Assembly: GCA_963721175.1 (NCBI GenBank)
Contig: CAVRIG010000008.1
Location: 124,001-188,000, forward strand
Source of the DNA: Aliishimia sp963721175
Lineage (GTDB): Bacteria > Pseudomonadota > Alphaproteobacteria > Rhodobacterales > Rhodobacteraceae
Length of the DNA: 64,000 bases
Direction of reading: 5' to 3'
Positions 9,241 through 18,541 of this stretch are shown in pieces. Numbering within the stretch: position 1 is the stretch's first letter; each line of letters starts with the position of its first letter. The notes below the pieces were generated by a model. That model was not told the origin of the DNA. It saw only the letters and a list, made by a program, of their open reading frames with translations, and searched no databases. The position numbers and the translations under genes are program-made.

Positions 9241-11008
9241 ATGTCCAAGAAACAAGCTTCGACAAATCCAGATTGCCCAGCCGCCATGTGACCGAGGGGC
9301 CGGCCCGCGCGCCGCACCGGTCCTACTACTACGCGATGGGCATGACGGAGGAGGAGATTCACCAGCCGCTGGTCGGCGTGCGCACCTGCTGGAACGAGGC
9401 CGCGCCCTGCAACATCGCGCTCAGCCGCCAGGCGCAGGCCGTCAAGATGGGCGTCAAGATCGCCGTCGGCACGCCGCGCGAATTCACCACCATCACCGTC
9501 ACCGACGGCATCGCGATGGGCCACGAGGGGATGCGGTCGTCGCTGGCCTCCCGCGAGGCGATCGCCGACACGGTGGAGCTGACCATGCGCGGCCATTGCT
9601 ATGACGCGCTGGTGGGGCTTGCGGGCTGCGACAAATCGCTGCCGGGCATGATGATGGCGATGATCCGGCTGAACGTGCCGTCCGTGTTCCTGTACGGCGG
9701 GTCGATCCTGCCGGGCAAGGCACTCGCAGCGTGGGCGATGTGCCGGAGGATTTCGTCGACCGTGACCTGACCGTGCAGGACATGTTCGAGGCGGTCGGCC
9801 AGCATCAGAACGGCACGATGTCGGACGCCGCACTCGACGTGCTGGAACGCGTGGCCTGCCCCAGCGCGGGCGCCTGCGGCGGCCAGTTCACCGCCAACAC
9901 GATGGCCTGCGTCTCCGAGGCGATCGGCCTCGCGCTGCCGAATTCCTCCGGCACGCCCGCACCCTACGAAAGCCGCGATGCAATATGCCGAAGCTTCGGG
10001 CGCAGCGGTCATGAACCTGATCGAGAAGAACATCCGCGCCCGCGACATCTGCACCCGCGAGGCGTTCGAGAACGCCGCGCGCGTGGTGGCCTGCACCGGC
10101 GGGTCGACGAATGCCGGGCTGCACCTGCCGGCGATGGCGCACGAGGCGGGGATCGAGTTCTACCTCGACGACGTCTGCGAGATCTTCCGCGACACGCCCT
10201 ATTTCGTCGATCTGAAGCCTGGCGGCCAGTTCGTCGCCAAGGATCTCTACGAGGTCGGCGGCGTCCTGTCGTGATGAAGGAACTGCGCAAGGCGGGCCTG
10301 ATCCACGAGGACTGCATGACCGCGACCGGCCGCTCCATCGGCGAGGAACTGGACCGCATCGACATCGAGGCCGACGGCAAGGTGATCCACACGGTCGACA
10401 ATCCCATCTCCAAGACCGGCGGCGTGGTCGGGCTCAAGGGCAACCTCGCCCCCGAAGGTGCGATCGTCAAGGTCGCGGGCATCGCGGCGGAGCATCAGGT
10501 ATTCACCGGACCGGCGCGCGTCTTCGAATGCGAACAGGACGCGTTCGAGGCGGTGCAGAACCGCGCCTATGAAGAGGGCGAGGTGATCGTCATCCGCAAC
10601 GAAGGTCCCGCGGGCGGTCCGGGAATGCGCGAGATGCTGGCGACCACGGCCGCGCTCTCGGGTCAGGGCATGGGCAAGAAGGTAGCTCTGATCACCGATG
10701 GCCGGTTCTCGGGGGCGACGCGTGGATTCTGCGTCGGCCATGTCGGACCGGAGGCGTTTCATGGCGGCCCGATCGCGCTTCTGAAGACCGGCGACACGAT
10801 CACCATCAATGCGATCAAGGGCGAGCTTTCGGTCGATCTCAGCGACGATGAACTGGCCCGACGCAAGGCGGAATGGTCCGGCCCGCGCGAGACCAACTAC
10901 GCTTCTGGTGCGCTGTGGAAATACGCCCGCCTTGTGGGGGAAACCTACAAGGGCGCGGTGACGCATCCCGGCGCTCAGGCAGAGACGCATGTCTACATGG
11001 ACCTGTAA
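9241..11008 (+). CDS. ilvD: Dihydroxy-acid dehydratase, multiply frameshifted
   Basis: IlvD makes the 2-oxo acid precursors of valine, isoleucine and leucine and is an Fe-S enzyme. Highly conserved stretches run throughout: GVRTCWNEAAPCNIALSRQA, TVTDGIAMGHEGMRSSL, the cluster cysteine region GLAGCDKSLPGM, and near the C-terminus TDGRFSGATRGFCVGHVGPE. The frame changes near 9253 (base missing), 9719 (base missing), 9980 (extra base) and 10263 (base missing). Together these restore a protein of about 589 residues, slightly longer than the roughly 577 of relatives. The ATG at 9241 follows a GGGAGG ribosome binding site, and the first shift lies four codons in. Four breaks in an essential, otherwise well conserved enzyme point to sequence errors. 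Confidence 0.92.
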
Positions 11009-11666
11009 GAGGGTCGCCTTCTGCCTGTGCCTCGGCCTTGTGATGGCTGCCTGCCAGCAGGCAAGTGGCGGGTTCATGTCCTCGACTTCGGGTCAGCGGT
11101 TCGACAACCCCCGGCGCAACATGGCGCTGCCATCCGCCGAGTTGGTGGACGGTGCGCTGACACTCGCGCCGCCGCCCGGGTTCTGCGTCGACAAACGGTC
11201 GCTCGAGCCCAGCTTTGCGATCGTGGCACGCTGCGACAGCCTCGGCGCGCGCCGTGCGTTACCGAGCGATGTCCCTTTGGGCATGATCCTGGTTTCGGCG
11301 TCGCTGCCGGCGGAGCGTGGGGTCGACCTGGCGAGGGCCCTGGCACGCCTGCAGCCGCCGGGCGCGGAGATTCTCGTAAAACGGGTGGCGGGTTCGCTCG
11401 CGCTGATGCAACTGCGGGGGGCGACGCCCGAGGGGATCGACCGGCGGCACTGGCGGGCGTTGGCGCGGATCGGTCCCTATCTGGTGGGCCTGACGGCGTT
11501 CGCTCCCCCTGGCGGCGAGCTCTCCGGGCAAGAAGGTGGCCGCGTGCTGTCGCAGCTCGTGGAAAGCTCCGAGAGTGCGACAGCGACGCGAGCCATCGCT
11601 GCGGTCACACCGTCCGAGCCGTCCGGGCCGCAACCAGGCGGATTTCTCTCCGGTCTGTTCGAGTGA
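10989..11666 (+). CDS. Predicted lipoprotein of unknown function
   Basis: This 225-residue protein has a short lipoprotein signal: Lys-Arg, the hydrophobic stretch VAFCLCLGLVMAAC, and a candidate lipidated Cys at residue 22. The mature part is not a family I recognise. It has an Arg/Ala-rich region and a C-terminal GGFLSGLFE. The ATG overlaps the last 20 bases of ilvD in another frame, so it is probably cotranscribed with ilvD. A later ATG (10 to 18 codons in) would destroy the signal, so the first is kept. The lipobox is imperfect (Met at -3), which lowers confidence in lipidation. Confidence 0.6.
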   Translation: MSTWTCKRVAFCLCLGLVMAACQQASGGFMSSTSGQRFDNPRRNMALPSAELVDGALTLAPPPGFCVDKRSLEPSFAIVARCDSLGARRALPSDVPLGMILVSASLPAERGVDLARALARLQPPGAEILVKRVAGSLALMQLRGATPEGIDRRHWRALARIGPYLVGLTAFAPPGGELSGQEGGRVLSQLVESSESATATRAIAAVTPSEPSGPQPGGFLSGLFE

Positions 11667-11815
11667 AGCCGGTTTGGTAAATCGTCCGCAGCCGCAAGTT
11701 GATGAACGGCAGAAACAGGTTTGCGGATCGACGCGACGGCGACCGACGCCCAAAGACGCTGCCGCATCACGATCGCAGGACGAAACCCCGCGTCATCACT
11801 GGTGGCTTGCCCGGA

Positions 11816-12304
11816 TCACTTGCCCGCCCGTGGAGCGGTTGCTTCGGTGTAAGTCGTTCTGATCGGCGGTTCTCCGAACGATACGGCCTTGCCGGTCTTG
11901 TCGGTCAGCAACCATCTCGCCGCGAAAAGCTGATGCGTGCGCGTTTCCCAGCCCTGGTCATCCCGTTCGAAGCGGGGCCGCCACGAACCTTCGATCCGGA
12001 CCGGCAGGCGCACATCATCGACTTCCGGCGGAATGCCACTTGCGCCCAGATTGTGGTTCGCACGGGACCAGCGCACGCGCAGTTCCTGAACGACAGTTTC
12101 CACCTGGGCCTTGCGGCGCCCCGCGAACACCACGTCGATCGGGACTTCGCCTTGGGCAAATCCCTTGATCATGACGTCATGCCGCGTGTTCTTGCCGAAC
12201 TTCGGAACCAGCTCGACAACGAAACTCGTCGTGGGGCTCTTGAAGATCCCACTGTCTTCATATTGCGGCGTGACTTCCGAAGCGGGTTTTCGACGGTCTT
12301 TCAT
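11816..12304 (-). CDS. Conserved-looking hypothetical protein, no recognised family
   Basis: This protein of about 162 residues begins MKDRRKPASEVTPQYEDSG if the ATG at 12304 is used. A TTG 66 bases upstream would give 184 residues. It is soluble, with no signal peptide or membrane segment, rich in charged residues, and contains regularly alternating beta-like stretches (FVVELVPKFG, IDVVFAGRRKAQVETVVQEL). I cannot assign a function. It converges with the upstream lipoprotein gene and is separated by about 270 bp from the small membrane protein on the other strand. Confidence 0.5.
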   Translation of the reverse strand: MKDRRKPASEVTPQYEDSGIFKSPTTSFVVELVPKFGKNTRHDVMIKGFAQGEVPIDVVFAGRRKAQVETVVQELRVRWSRANHNLGASGIPPEVDDVRLPVRIEGSWRPRFERDDQGWETRTHQLFAARWLLTDKTGKAVSFGEPPIRTTYTEATAPRAGK

Positions 12305-12576
12305 CTTCAGCCCATTTACGAGGTTCGCGTTGGCACAGTTGACGTCCCTAGCCAAGCGCGACAGTGACAAGACGAGTTCGAAGCTACGGCGGGGAGGTTA
12401 AATTAGGCTGAAACAGGACGGGTCGCAGCCCCGGCCATTCTCTAAAAGTGTTGCGTTTCGAATGGCGCTCGGACGTCGATGCGGTGAAGGTCGTCGAGAC
12501 ACGGAATGTCCACTACCCTTGATTGAGCGTCCCCATGGTTTAGGGTCATGGTCTTAAACTGGTAATGGAGAATGAA

Positions 12577-12720
12577 ATGACTGTGGTCCGAGAAGCCGCG
12601 ACGCGCGTCTGGGAAAAGCTGAACCCGGTCGATCCAAGCCCGTACTATCTGGCGAAGTTCTTGGCCTTCGCGATCCTCGTCTTCGCAGCCGGCATCGCGA
12701 TCGGTGCCATTGCGTCCTGA
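12577..12720 (+). CDS. Small single-pass membrane protein (47 aa)
   Basis: This 47-residue reading frame starts MTVVREAATRVWEKLNP. It has a polar, charged N-terminal half and then one hydrophobic helix (residues of about 27-46, FLAFAILVFAAGIAIGAIAS). A purine-rich ribosome binding site, TGGAGAATGAA, lies immediately before the ATG. Codon use is like that of neighbouring genes. It converges with paaK, whose stop is 73 bases downstream. The function is unknown. The good start context and complete amphipathic-plus-TM design support a real small gene. Confidence 0.55.
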   Translation: MTVVREAATRVWEKLNPVDPSPYYLAKFLAFAILVFAAGIAIGAIAS

Positions 12721-12792
12721 CCGCGGTGCGTTGGAAGCTTTGGGTGCGAGTTCGACTGCGATCTGCAGTCGGAGTCCCGCGCGGTCCTGGAC

Positions 12793-14098
12793 TCAGGCCT
12801 TGGGCCTGTTGTCGATGATGCGGACAGCCTTGCCTTCGGAGCGTGCGACCCCCCCGATCTCGCGCACTTCGACCTTGACCGAAATTCCGACGATCTGCTT
12901 CACGCGTAAGGACAGATCCTTGCTGGCGGTAGCACCATCGACCGACACATCGGCGACCTCGCAGAGCACCTTCATCTCGTCCATGCGCTCCGGTCGGCTC
13001 AACTCGATCTGAAAGTGGGGGGCGAGGCCCGCGACCTGCATCAGGCATTCCTCGATCTGGGTCGGGAACACGTTCACGCCGCGCAGGATGATCATGTCGT
13101 CGCTGCGACCCGTGACCTTCTCCATTCGCCGCATCGATGCGCGCCGTGCCGGGATGGAGACGGGTCAGGTCGCGCGTGCGGTAGCGGATGATCGGAAACG
13201 CCTCTTTCGTGAGCGAGGTGAACACGAGTTCCCCCAACTCGCCGTCCGGCAGGACTTCGCCAGTCTCCGGATCGATGACCTCGGGGTAGAAGTGATCTTC
13301 CCAGATGTGCAGCCCATCCTTGGTCTCCACGCACTCCATCGACACGCCGGGACCGACGACCTCGCTGAGCCCGTAGATGTCGACTGCGTGCATGTCGAAG
13401 GCCCGTTCGATCTCCTCGCGCATGGCGTTGGTCCAGGGTTCCGCGCCAAAGATGCCGACCTGGAGCGAGGAGGCGCGCGGGTCGATTCCCTGCGCGTTGA
13501 ATTCGTCGAGTATGGAGAGCGCGTAGGACGGCGTGACAGTGATTCCTTGCGGCTTGAAATCGGTCGATCAGCCGGACCTGGCGCGGGGTCATGCCGCCCG
13601 GAGATCGGGACGGTGCTGAGGCCCAGCGCGTCCGCGCCCAGATGAATGCCCAGGCCGCCGGTGAACAAGACCATAGCCGTAGGCGTTGTGCAGCATATCC
13701 CCCGGTTTCAGTCCGGCAGCGCGCAGCGAGCGGGCGACGCAACTGCCCCACATCTCCAGATCGCGCGCCGTGTAGCCCACCACGGTCGGCTGGCCGGTCG
13801 TGCCGGAGGAGGCGTGGATGCGCGCAACCTGCTCGCGCGGCACGGCGAACATGCCGAACGGATAGTTGTCGCGGAGGTCCTGCTTGACCGTGAAGGGAAA
13901 CTTCGCCAGATCCTCGAGGCCGTGCAGGTCGTCCGGATGGATGCCCGCGGCATCGAAGCTGGCCTTGTAGTGCGGAACATGCGCGTAGGCATGGGCGAGG
14001 GACCACTTCATGCGTTCCAGTTGCGTGGCGGCGATCTCGTCCCGCGAGGCGACCTCGATCGGATCGAGGCTCTCCCTCGGCGGCGTCAGGTCCTTCAT
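12793..14098 (-). CDS. paaK: Phenylacetate-CoA ligase, frameshifted
   Basis: PaaK activates phenylacetate with ATP and CoA, the first step of aerobic phenylacetate breakdown. The adenylate-forming signature SSGTTGQPTVVGYT is present. Further in are GLSEVVGPGVSME, the hinge-like RYRTRDLTRL and the C-terminal domain with TGRSDDMIILRGVNVFPTQIE. Four single extra bases break the frame (about 13668, 13601, 13542 and 13148). Removing them gives about 434 residues, normal for the family. The ATG at 14098 has a GAGGAGGAG ribosome binding site. The upstream paaI reads into it without a stop. No other paa genes are in the window, so the physiological acyl substrate is inferred from family only. Confidence 0.9.
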
Positions 14099-14530
14099 GG
14101 TCTCCTCCTCCTCGAATGTCTGGCCGGGAATCGTGCGCGACAGGCCCCGCATGAGCGCCACGACGCGCCCGTCCTCTCCACGCACCGTCACGTCATATGT
14201 GCCGGAACGCCCCGCGCGGTGCGCCTCGACCGCTTCGGCCGACAGCCGCTCTCCCTCCCGGCCGGCACTGGCATATGTGATCTGGTTCTGCTGCGCCACC
14301 GTCACCTTGTTGTAGGTGTTGCAGGCGAAGGCAAAGGCGCTGTCGGCCAGCGCGAAGATGAAGCCGCCATGGGCAATCCGGTGCCCGTTCACCATGTCGG
14401 GCCGCACGACCATCGACATCGTGGCCCGTCCCGGCCCCACGTGGTCGAGCCGCATGCCGAGACCGCGGCTGGCCGGATCGTTGCCATACATGACCTCTGC
14501 GGATTTTTCCGCGCGTTCCTGGGGGGTCAT
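14099..14530 (-). CDS. paaI: PaaI-type hotdog thioesterase (reads in frame into paaK)
   Basis: PaaI hydrolyses phenylacetyl-CoA and its hydroxylated derivatives and protects the CoA pool during phenylacetate catabolism. The 144-residue domain starts MTPQERAEKSAEVMYGND. It has the hotdog active-site region VNGHRIAHGGFIFALADSAF and ends near GLSRTIPGQTFEE, where PaaI proteins normally stop. Here no stop codon occurs and the frame continues through EEET directly into the first Met of PaaK. A single lost base between GAG and GAG would have removed a TGA, so the apparent fusion may be an assembly error. The order paaI-paaK matches a phenylacetate operon. Confidence 0.82.
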
Positions 14531-14654
14531 ACGTGTTTCATCTTTCCCTGCCGCTTCGGATTTCTGTAACGCAATCGCCTGATTCCGGCAATCCTTGCCG
14601 GACGTATGCATCAAGAAGCTTGCCATGTGGAAAATTCGGCGCAAGTCTTGGATC

Positions 14655-15002
14655 ATGAACATGCAGTCTCCGCAATCCGACCATCTTCACGAAGTCCCCA
14701 GCCCCACCGTCGCATTCCACCGCACCGAACTCGGCGTGATCCTGTCGCTCTACGGGCGGATGGTCGCGGCGGGAGAGTGGCGGGACTACGGCATTTCCTG
14801 CCTGAGGGACGTGGCCGTGTTCTCCGTGTTCCGACGAACCGCGGAACATCCCTTGTATCGGATCGAGAAGCGTCCAAAGATGCGCAACCGACAGGGCATG
14901 TACGCCGTGGTGGGCATGGACGGCCAGGTCCTGCGACGCGGCCACGACTTGAATACCGTGCTGCGGGTCCTGGAACGCAAGCTGATCCGCGCCGTGGAGT
15001 GA
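14655..15002 (+). CDS. DUF2794 family protein
   Basis: This 115-residue soluble protein belongs to the alphaproteobacterial DUF2794 family. The recognisable core is RTELGVILSLYGRMVAAGEW followed by RDYGISCLRDVAVFSVFRR, ending with a basic helix (VLRVLERKLIRAVE). The ATG at 14655 is chosen because upstream in-frame ATGs give a non-conserved leader. It is divergent from paaI, with a promoter region of about 125 bp between. The function of the family is not known. Confidence 0.82.
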   Translation: MNMQSPQSDHLHEVPSPTVAFHRTELGVILSLYGRMVAAGEWRDYGISCLRDVAVFSVFRRTAEHPLYRIEKRPKMRNRQGMYAVVGMDGQVLRRGHDLNTVLRVLERKLIRAVE

Positions 15003-15055
15003 TGTCGTGGAGCGATCCGGCGGACGCGGCGTTGCTGCGACGCCATTGCTTGGTA

Positions 15056-15107
15056 TGAGGGGCGCCGCCCCTCAAAAAACGCCGCGAGGTATTTCCGGAC
15101 CCAAAGA
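15056..15107. repeat. REP-like intergenic repeat, copy 1
   Basis: The site holds a 19-base perfect inverted repeat (TGAGGGGCG-C-CGCCCCTCA, 15056-15074). It is followed by the 23-base motif at 15085-15107 containing GAGGTATTTCCGGACCCAAA. The same motif occurs in inverse orientation at 57160-57182 with one mismatch, again beside GC-rich hairpins. Both copies sit just downstream of, or between, genes. This looks like a family of short intergenic repeats; similar GAGGTATTT boxes are common in Rhodobacterales genomes. Confidence 0.6.
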
Positions 15108-15109
15108 CC

Positions 15110-15892
15110 TCAGGGTCGCTTGTGCGACAGGAGCGGTCCGTCGCCTTGCGCGCCGATGCGTGCCAGCGCCTCCGCGACCGGTTCGAAGACGACCGCCATG
15201 TAACCTGCGTTGGCGTGGATCAGGGTGTCCTCGTCGCAGGCGACTGCAACGTGTCCCTTCCAGAAGAAGAGATCGTTGCGTTGCGGCGGGGTGCTTTCGG
15301 GCAAAGCCTGACCGAGTGCGCTCATCTGCAGGTCGCTGTCACCTGGGCAGGGCAGACCACAGGCAAGCCAAGCAGCCTGCACCAGCCCAGAGCAGTCGAT
15401 CCCTGCGCGGGAATTGCCGGCCCAGAGGTAAGGCGTGCCCAGAAAGATTTCGGCGACGGAGACCGGTTCCGTTTCCAGCCTGTCGGATGGCGCGACATGC
15501 TGGACGGGGACAAAGCCCTCGGCGGTTTCGACGAACTTGCCGCTCTCACCCGTGACGGTGATGCGGCTCCCGAAGCTGAGCCACATGCGATCGGGCGACT
15601 TCAGGTCGGGCTCGGAATAGATGTGCGTGGCCGCAGCGCTGATGCGGTGGGTCGGCTGGCATGGTGCACCCAGGGCATGGGGAGCGATGAAACCATGGTA
15701 GCCGTCCTTCTCCGCGCGGATGTAGGCGCAAGACGCGTCCTGCCCCAGAATCGTGACGTCCTCGCCGAAGAGGAGCTGGCGGTCTCTCGGACCGCTCGGT
15801 CTGGACAGCAGATCGGCGACAGGGACGACGATGCGCGCAGGCTCGGCCCTGTCGACCTTGTCCGGGTCCGGGGACAGTCGCCGGTCGGTCAT
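15110..15892 (-). CDS. NlpC/P60 (C40) peptidoglycan hydrolase with SH3-like domains
   Basis: This 260-residue protein has an N-terminal bacterial SH3-like region (about residues 20-130) and a C-terminal NlpC/P60 domain. The catalytic Cys is in AGIDCSGLVQAAW, and the His is in the GHVAVACDEDTLIHAN region. Such enzymes cut the D-Glu-to-diamino acid bond of peptidoglycan stems or recycled peptides. No clear signal peptide is seen, which suits a cytoplasmic recycling role. Its ATG overlaps the stop of the M17 aminopeptidase by four bases, so the two are cotranslated, a pairing that fits peptide or muropeptide turnover. Confidence 0.88.
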   Translation of the reverse strand: MTDRRLSPDPDKVDRAEPARIVVPVADLLSRPSGPRDRQLLFGEDVTILGQDASCAYIRAEKDGYHGFIAPHALGAPCQPTHRISAAATHIYSEPDLKSPDRMWLSFGSRITVTGESGKFVETAEGFVPVQHVAPSDRLETEPVSVAEIFLGTPYLWAGNSRAGIDCSGLVQAAWLACGLPCPGDSDLQMSALGQALPESTPPQRNDLFFWKGHVAVACDEDTLIHANAGYMAVVFEPVAEALARIGAQGDGPLLSHKRP

Positions 15893-17278
15893 GGCAAGGG
15901 CAGGATGTCCGGCAGCGCCTCGAGCAGGGCGCGCGCGCCCTGACCGACGCCGCCCTTGGGACGTCCGGGAGCCGCGCTGGGCTGCCATCCATAGATGTCG
16001 AAATGCATGTAGGGCGCCGACTCGACAAAGCGGCGCAGAAAGAGCGCGGCCGTGATCGATCCCCCGAACCCGCCCGAGGGGGCGTTGTCCAGATCGGCGA
16101 TGTCGGGTTCGATCAAGGATTCGTAAGGGGCGTGGAACGGCATGCGCCACACCGGATCGGACACCCTGTCGGCGGCGGCTTCCAAGGCCGAGGCATGTTC
16201 GGCGTGATCGGTGTAGAAGGGTGCAAGGTCCGGGCCCACCGCCACGCGCGCCGCACCGGTCAGCGTGGCCATCGACACGATCAGATCGGGCGTCTCCTCG
16301 TCCGCCAGCGCCAGTGCATCGGCAAGGACCAGCCGCCCCTCGGCATCGGTGTTGTTGATCTCCACCGTCAGGCCCTTGCGCGAGGTCAGGACGTCGCCGG
16401 GCCGGAACGCGTTGCCGGAAATCGAATTCTCGACGGCCGGGATCAGGACGCGCAGGCGCACCGGCGTCTCCAGCGCCATGATCATGTGCGCGAGTCCCAG
16501 GACAGTGGCCGACCCGCCCATGTCCTTCTTCATGAGGCTCATCGAATTGCCGGGCTTCAGGTTCAGCCCGCCCGTGTCGAAGCAGACGCCCTTGCCGACC
16601 AGCGTGAGCGCCGGGCCTGAGTTTCCCCAGCGCATGTCGATCAGGCGCGGAGCCCGTTCCGCGGCGCGGCCGACCGTATGGATGAGCGGCAGGTTGGCGC
16701 CCTTCAGGTCCTCTCCCTGGATGACTGACAAATCTGCGCCGAAGGCGTCTGAAAGGGCCTGTGCCGCGTCCGCCAGATCGGGCGGACCCATGTCCGACGC
16801 GGGCGTGTTGATCAGGTCGCGAGTTCAGGCTTTCACCCTCGGCGATGGCCAGCAGGCGTGCGGCCATCTGCATGTCGTCCGGCGCGACGAGGTTCGCCTT
16901 GGGCAGGGAGGCGTCCTTGTACCGGCCAAAGGTATAGCCGGCCAGCAACCAGCCCAGATACTCCGTTTCCGGTACAGTTCCCTCGGGCGCGGTTTCCAAT
17001 CGATATGTGCCGTCCGGCAAGCCTTTCCGGGCGCCGCCGAGCGTGAAGCGGTTCCGCGCCAGATCACCTGGTCCGCCCAACCCCACAAGCGCCATGGCGA
17101 CGCGGCCGGAGCCGTCGGGCAGCACCATCGTCTGGCCGTGTTTGCCGCGGAACCCGTTCAGCGCAGCCCAGCGCTGGTCGGCCTGGGAAAGCCCCTCGCG
17201 CACGGCGTCCCAGCGATCTGCCGAGACGAGGTGCAGCGGGATGGCTTCGGGATCGGCGTCTGCAAAGGTCGGCTTCAT
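15889..17278 (-). CDS. M17 leucyl aminopeptidase family protein, frameshifted
   Basis: This is a dinuclear metal aminopeptidase of the M17 family. The metal- and substrate-binding core is intact: VGKGVCFDTGGLNLKPG, MKKDMGGSA, and the family signature NTDAEGRLVLADAL. The N-terminal domain runs from MKPTFADADPEAIPLH. One extra base near 16823 breaks the frame between the domains; removing it joins GESLT to RDLINTPASDMGP. The restored length is about 462 residues. It overlaps the NlpC/P60 gene downstream. A symmetric sequence lies 20-46 bases before its start codon. Confidence 0.9.
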
Positions 17279-17297
17279 CGGGAGAGCGCACCAGGTC

Positions 17298-17324
17298 AGG
17301 TCTAACAGGTGTCAGATTAGACCT
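17298..17324. promoter_or_regulatory. Inverted repeat upstream of the M17 peptidase gene
   Basis: AGGTCTAA at 17298-17305 is matched by TTAGACCT at 17317-17324, an exact 8-base inverted repeat with an 11-base centre. It lies 20 to 46 bases before the ATG of the aminopeptidase/NlpC operon, where an operator would be expected. No T-run follows on either side, so it is unlikely to be a terminator. The cognate regulator is unknown. Confidence 0.45.
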
Positions 17325-17370
17325 ATCGGGCGGCGCTGCAAGCCGATGTCGCGCGACGGAACCCGGATCG

Positions 17371-17763
17371 TCAGAACGACATGTCCTGCATGTCCCAGAT
17401 CGCCGTCAGCGACCGTTCGCCGACGCGCAGAAGCCGCGACAGCGTCGAGGCCAGCGCGACGTCGTCGCACTGATCGATGCTGTTGCTCACGTCATTGGCG
17501 ACGCGGGCCAGTTTCCGCATCCCGATCTGTTCCGAGATCGCGACCAGCGACCGCACGCTCTTGCGCAGTTCCGGCAGCTCGTTCTCGCGATACAGACGTT
17601 CGGCGTGACTCAGCCGCAGCGCAAGCTCTTCCATCGCGCGCCGGACCACATCTTCGGCACCCAAGGCGCCGAGCTGCGAATAGAGCGTACCAAGCTGCGC
17701 ATGGTCCAGGTTGGCCGGTTCGTCCTGTACGAGTTGGCAAATCGAAGTCACGGGTCTCACCAC
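17371..17763 (-). CDS. Helical protein of unknown function, Hpt-like in appearance
   Basis: This soluble protein of about 130 residues is predicted almost wholly alpha-helical. It includes LGTLYSQLGALGAEDVVRRA, a charged helix with LRLSHAERLYRENEL, and the C-terminal RLLRVGERSLTAIWDMQDM. The size and four-helix pattern resemble a histidine phosphotransfer or chemotaxis-type module, but no clear H-x-x-K-G phosphorylation motif is seen, so this is only an impression. The start is a GTG at 17763, or a GTG four codons downstream (17751, giving VTSICQLVQ). It is divergent from the carbonic anhydrase gene. Confidence 0.6.
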   Translation of the reverse strand: MVRPVTSICQLVQDEPANLDHAQLGTLYSQLGALGAEDVVRRAMEELALRLSHAERLYRENELPELRKSVRSLVAISEQIGMRKLARVANDVSNSIDQCDDVALASTLSRLLRVGERSLTAIWDMQDMSF

Positions 17764-17890
17764 ACTTGTTATCTCTCACCGATGGGCAGAATGCGTTACA
17801 AGCCTTCCTAAATGGTTGCGCGCCAAGGGTCTTTTCGCTCGAATTCGGATCAAAATCAGGATATCTGCAGTCTCAAAGACAGGATGCAAC

Positions 17891-18541
17891 ATGGACCGAC
17901 TGAAGCCTTTGCCGGCGTATCTCAAACAGCGGTATCACGGCTGGAAAGCCACGACACATGCAGAAAACCACGCTTGGTACGAGCGGTTGGCGAACGAAGG
18001 GCAAAGACCGCGCGCGATGGTGATCTCGTGCTGCGACAGCCGCGTGCATGTCACGTCGATTTTCGGGGCCGATCAGGGCGAGTTCTTCATCCACCGCAAC
18101 ATCGCGAACCTCGTTCCGCCCTATGAAACCGACGGCGGCCGGCACGGGACAAGCGCGGCGGTCGAATATGCGGTGACCGTGCTTCAGGTCGCGCACCTGA
18201 TCGTTCTGGGACACAGCCAGTGCGGCGGGGTGCGCGGCTGTCTCGACATGTGCAAGGGCAACGCGCCGGATCTCGAACGCGGCGACAGCTTCGTCGGACG
18301 TTGGATGGACATCCTGAAACCGAAATACGAACAGATCGCCGAAATCGAGGATGAGGCGCAGCAAGTGCTGGAGCTGGAGCGGTTGGCGGTTCTCACCTCG
18401 TTCGAGAATCTGATGACCTTCCCCTTCGTCAAGGAACGCCACGACGCCGACAAGCTGACGCTCCACGGGTTGTGGCTGGACATCGGCGCGGGCAGGCTCG
18501 AATACTACGACCCTGTCCGCGCTACGTTCGAGCCGGTCTAG
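17891..18541 (+). CDS. Beta-class carbonic anhydrase
   Basis: This 216-residue cytoplasmic enzyme interconverts CO2 and bicarbonate. The zinc ligands and active-site pair are visible: Cys47, Asp49 and Arg51 in SCCDSRVH, and the His and Cys of LGHSQCGGVRG. The ATG at 17891 opens the conserved MDRLKPLPAYL start. Its stop codon TAG uses the TA target of the adjacent IS630 copy plus the first G of the element, so the protein end is unaltered. It may supply bicarbonate for carboxylases such as acetyl-CoA carboxylase, but no link is shown here. Confidence 0.94.
   Translation: MDRLKPLPAYLKQRYHGWKATTHAENHAWYERLANEGQRPRAMVISCCDSRVHVTSIFGADQGEFFIHRNIANLVPPYETDGGRHGTSAAVEYAVTVLQVAHLIVLGHSQCGGVRGCLDMCKGNAPDLERGDSFVGRWMDILKPKYEQIAEIEDEAQQVLELERLAVLTSFENLMTFPFVKERHDADKLTLHGLWLDIGAGRLEYYDPVRATFEPV

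Noticed and set aside
9241..11008. ilvD as a decayed pseudogene
   Set aside because: All catalytic and cluster residues are intact, and the four shifts are single-base changes like those in other essential genes here, so sequence error is the better reading.
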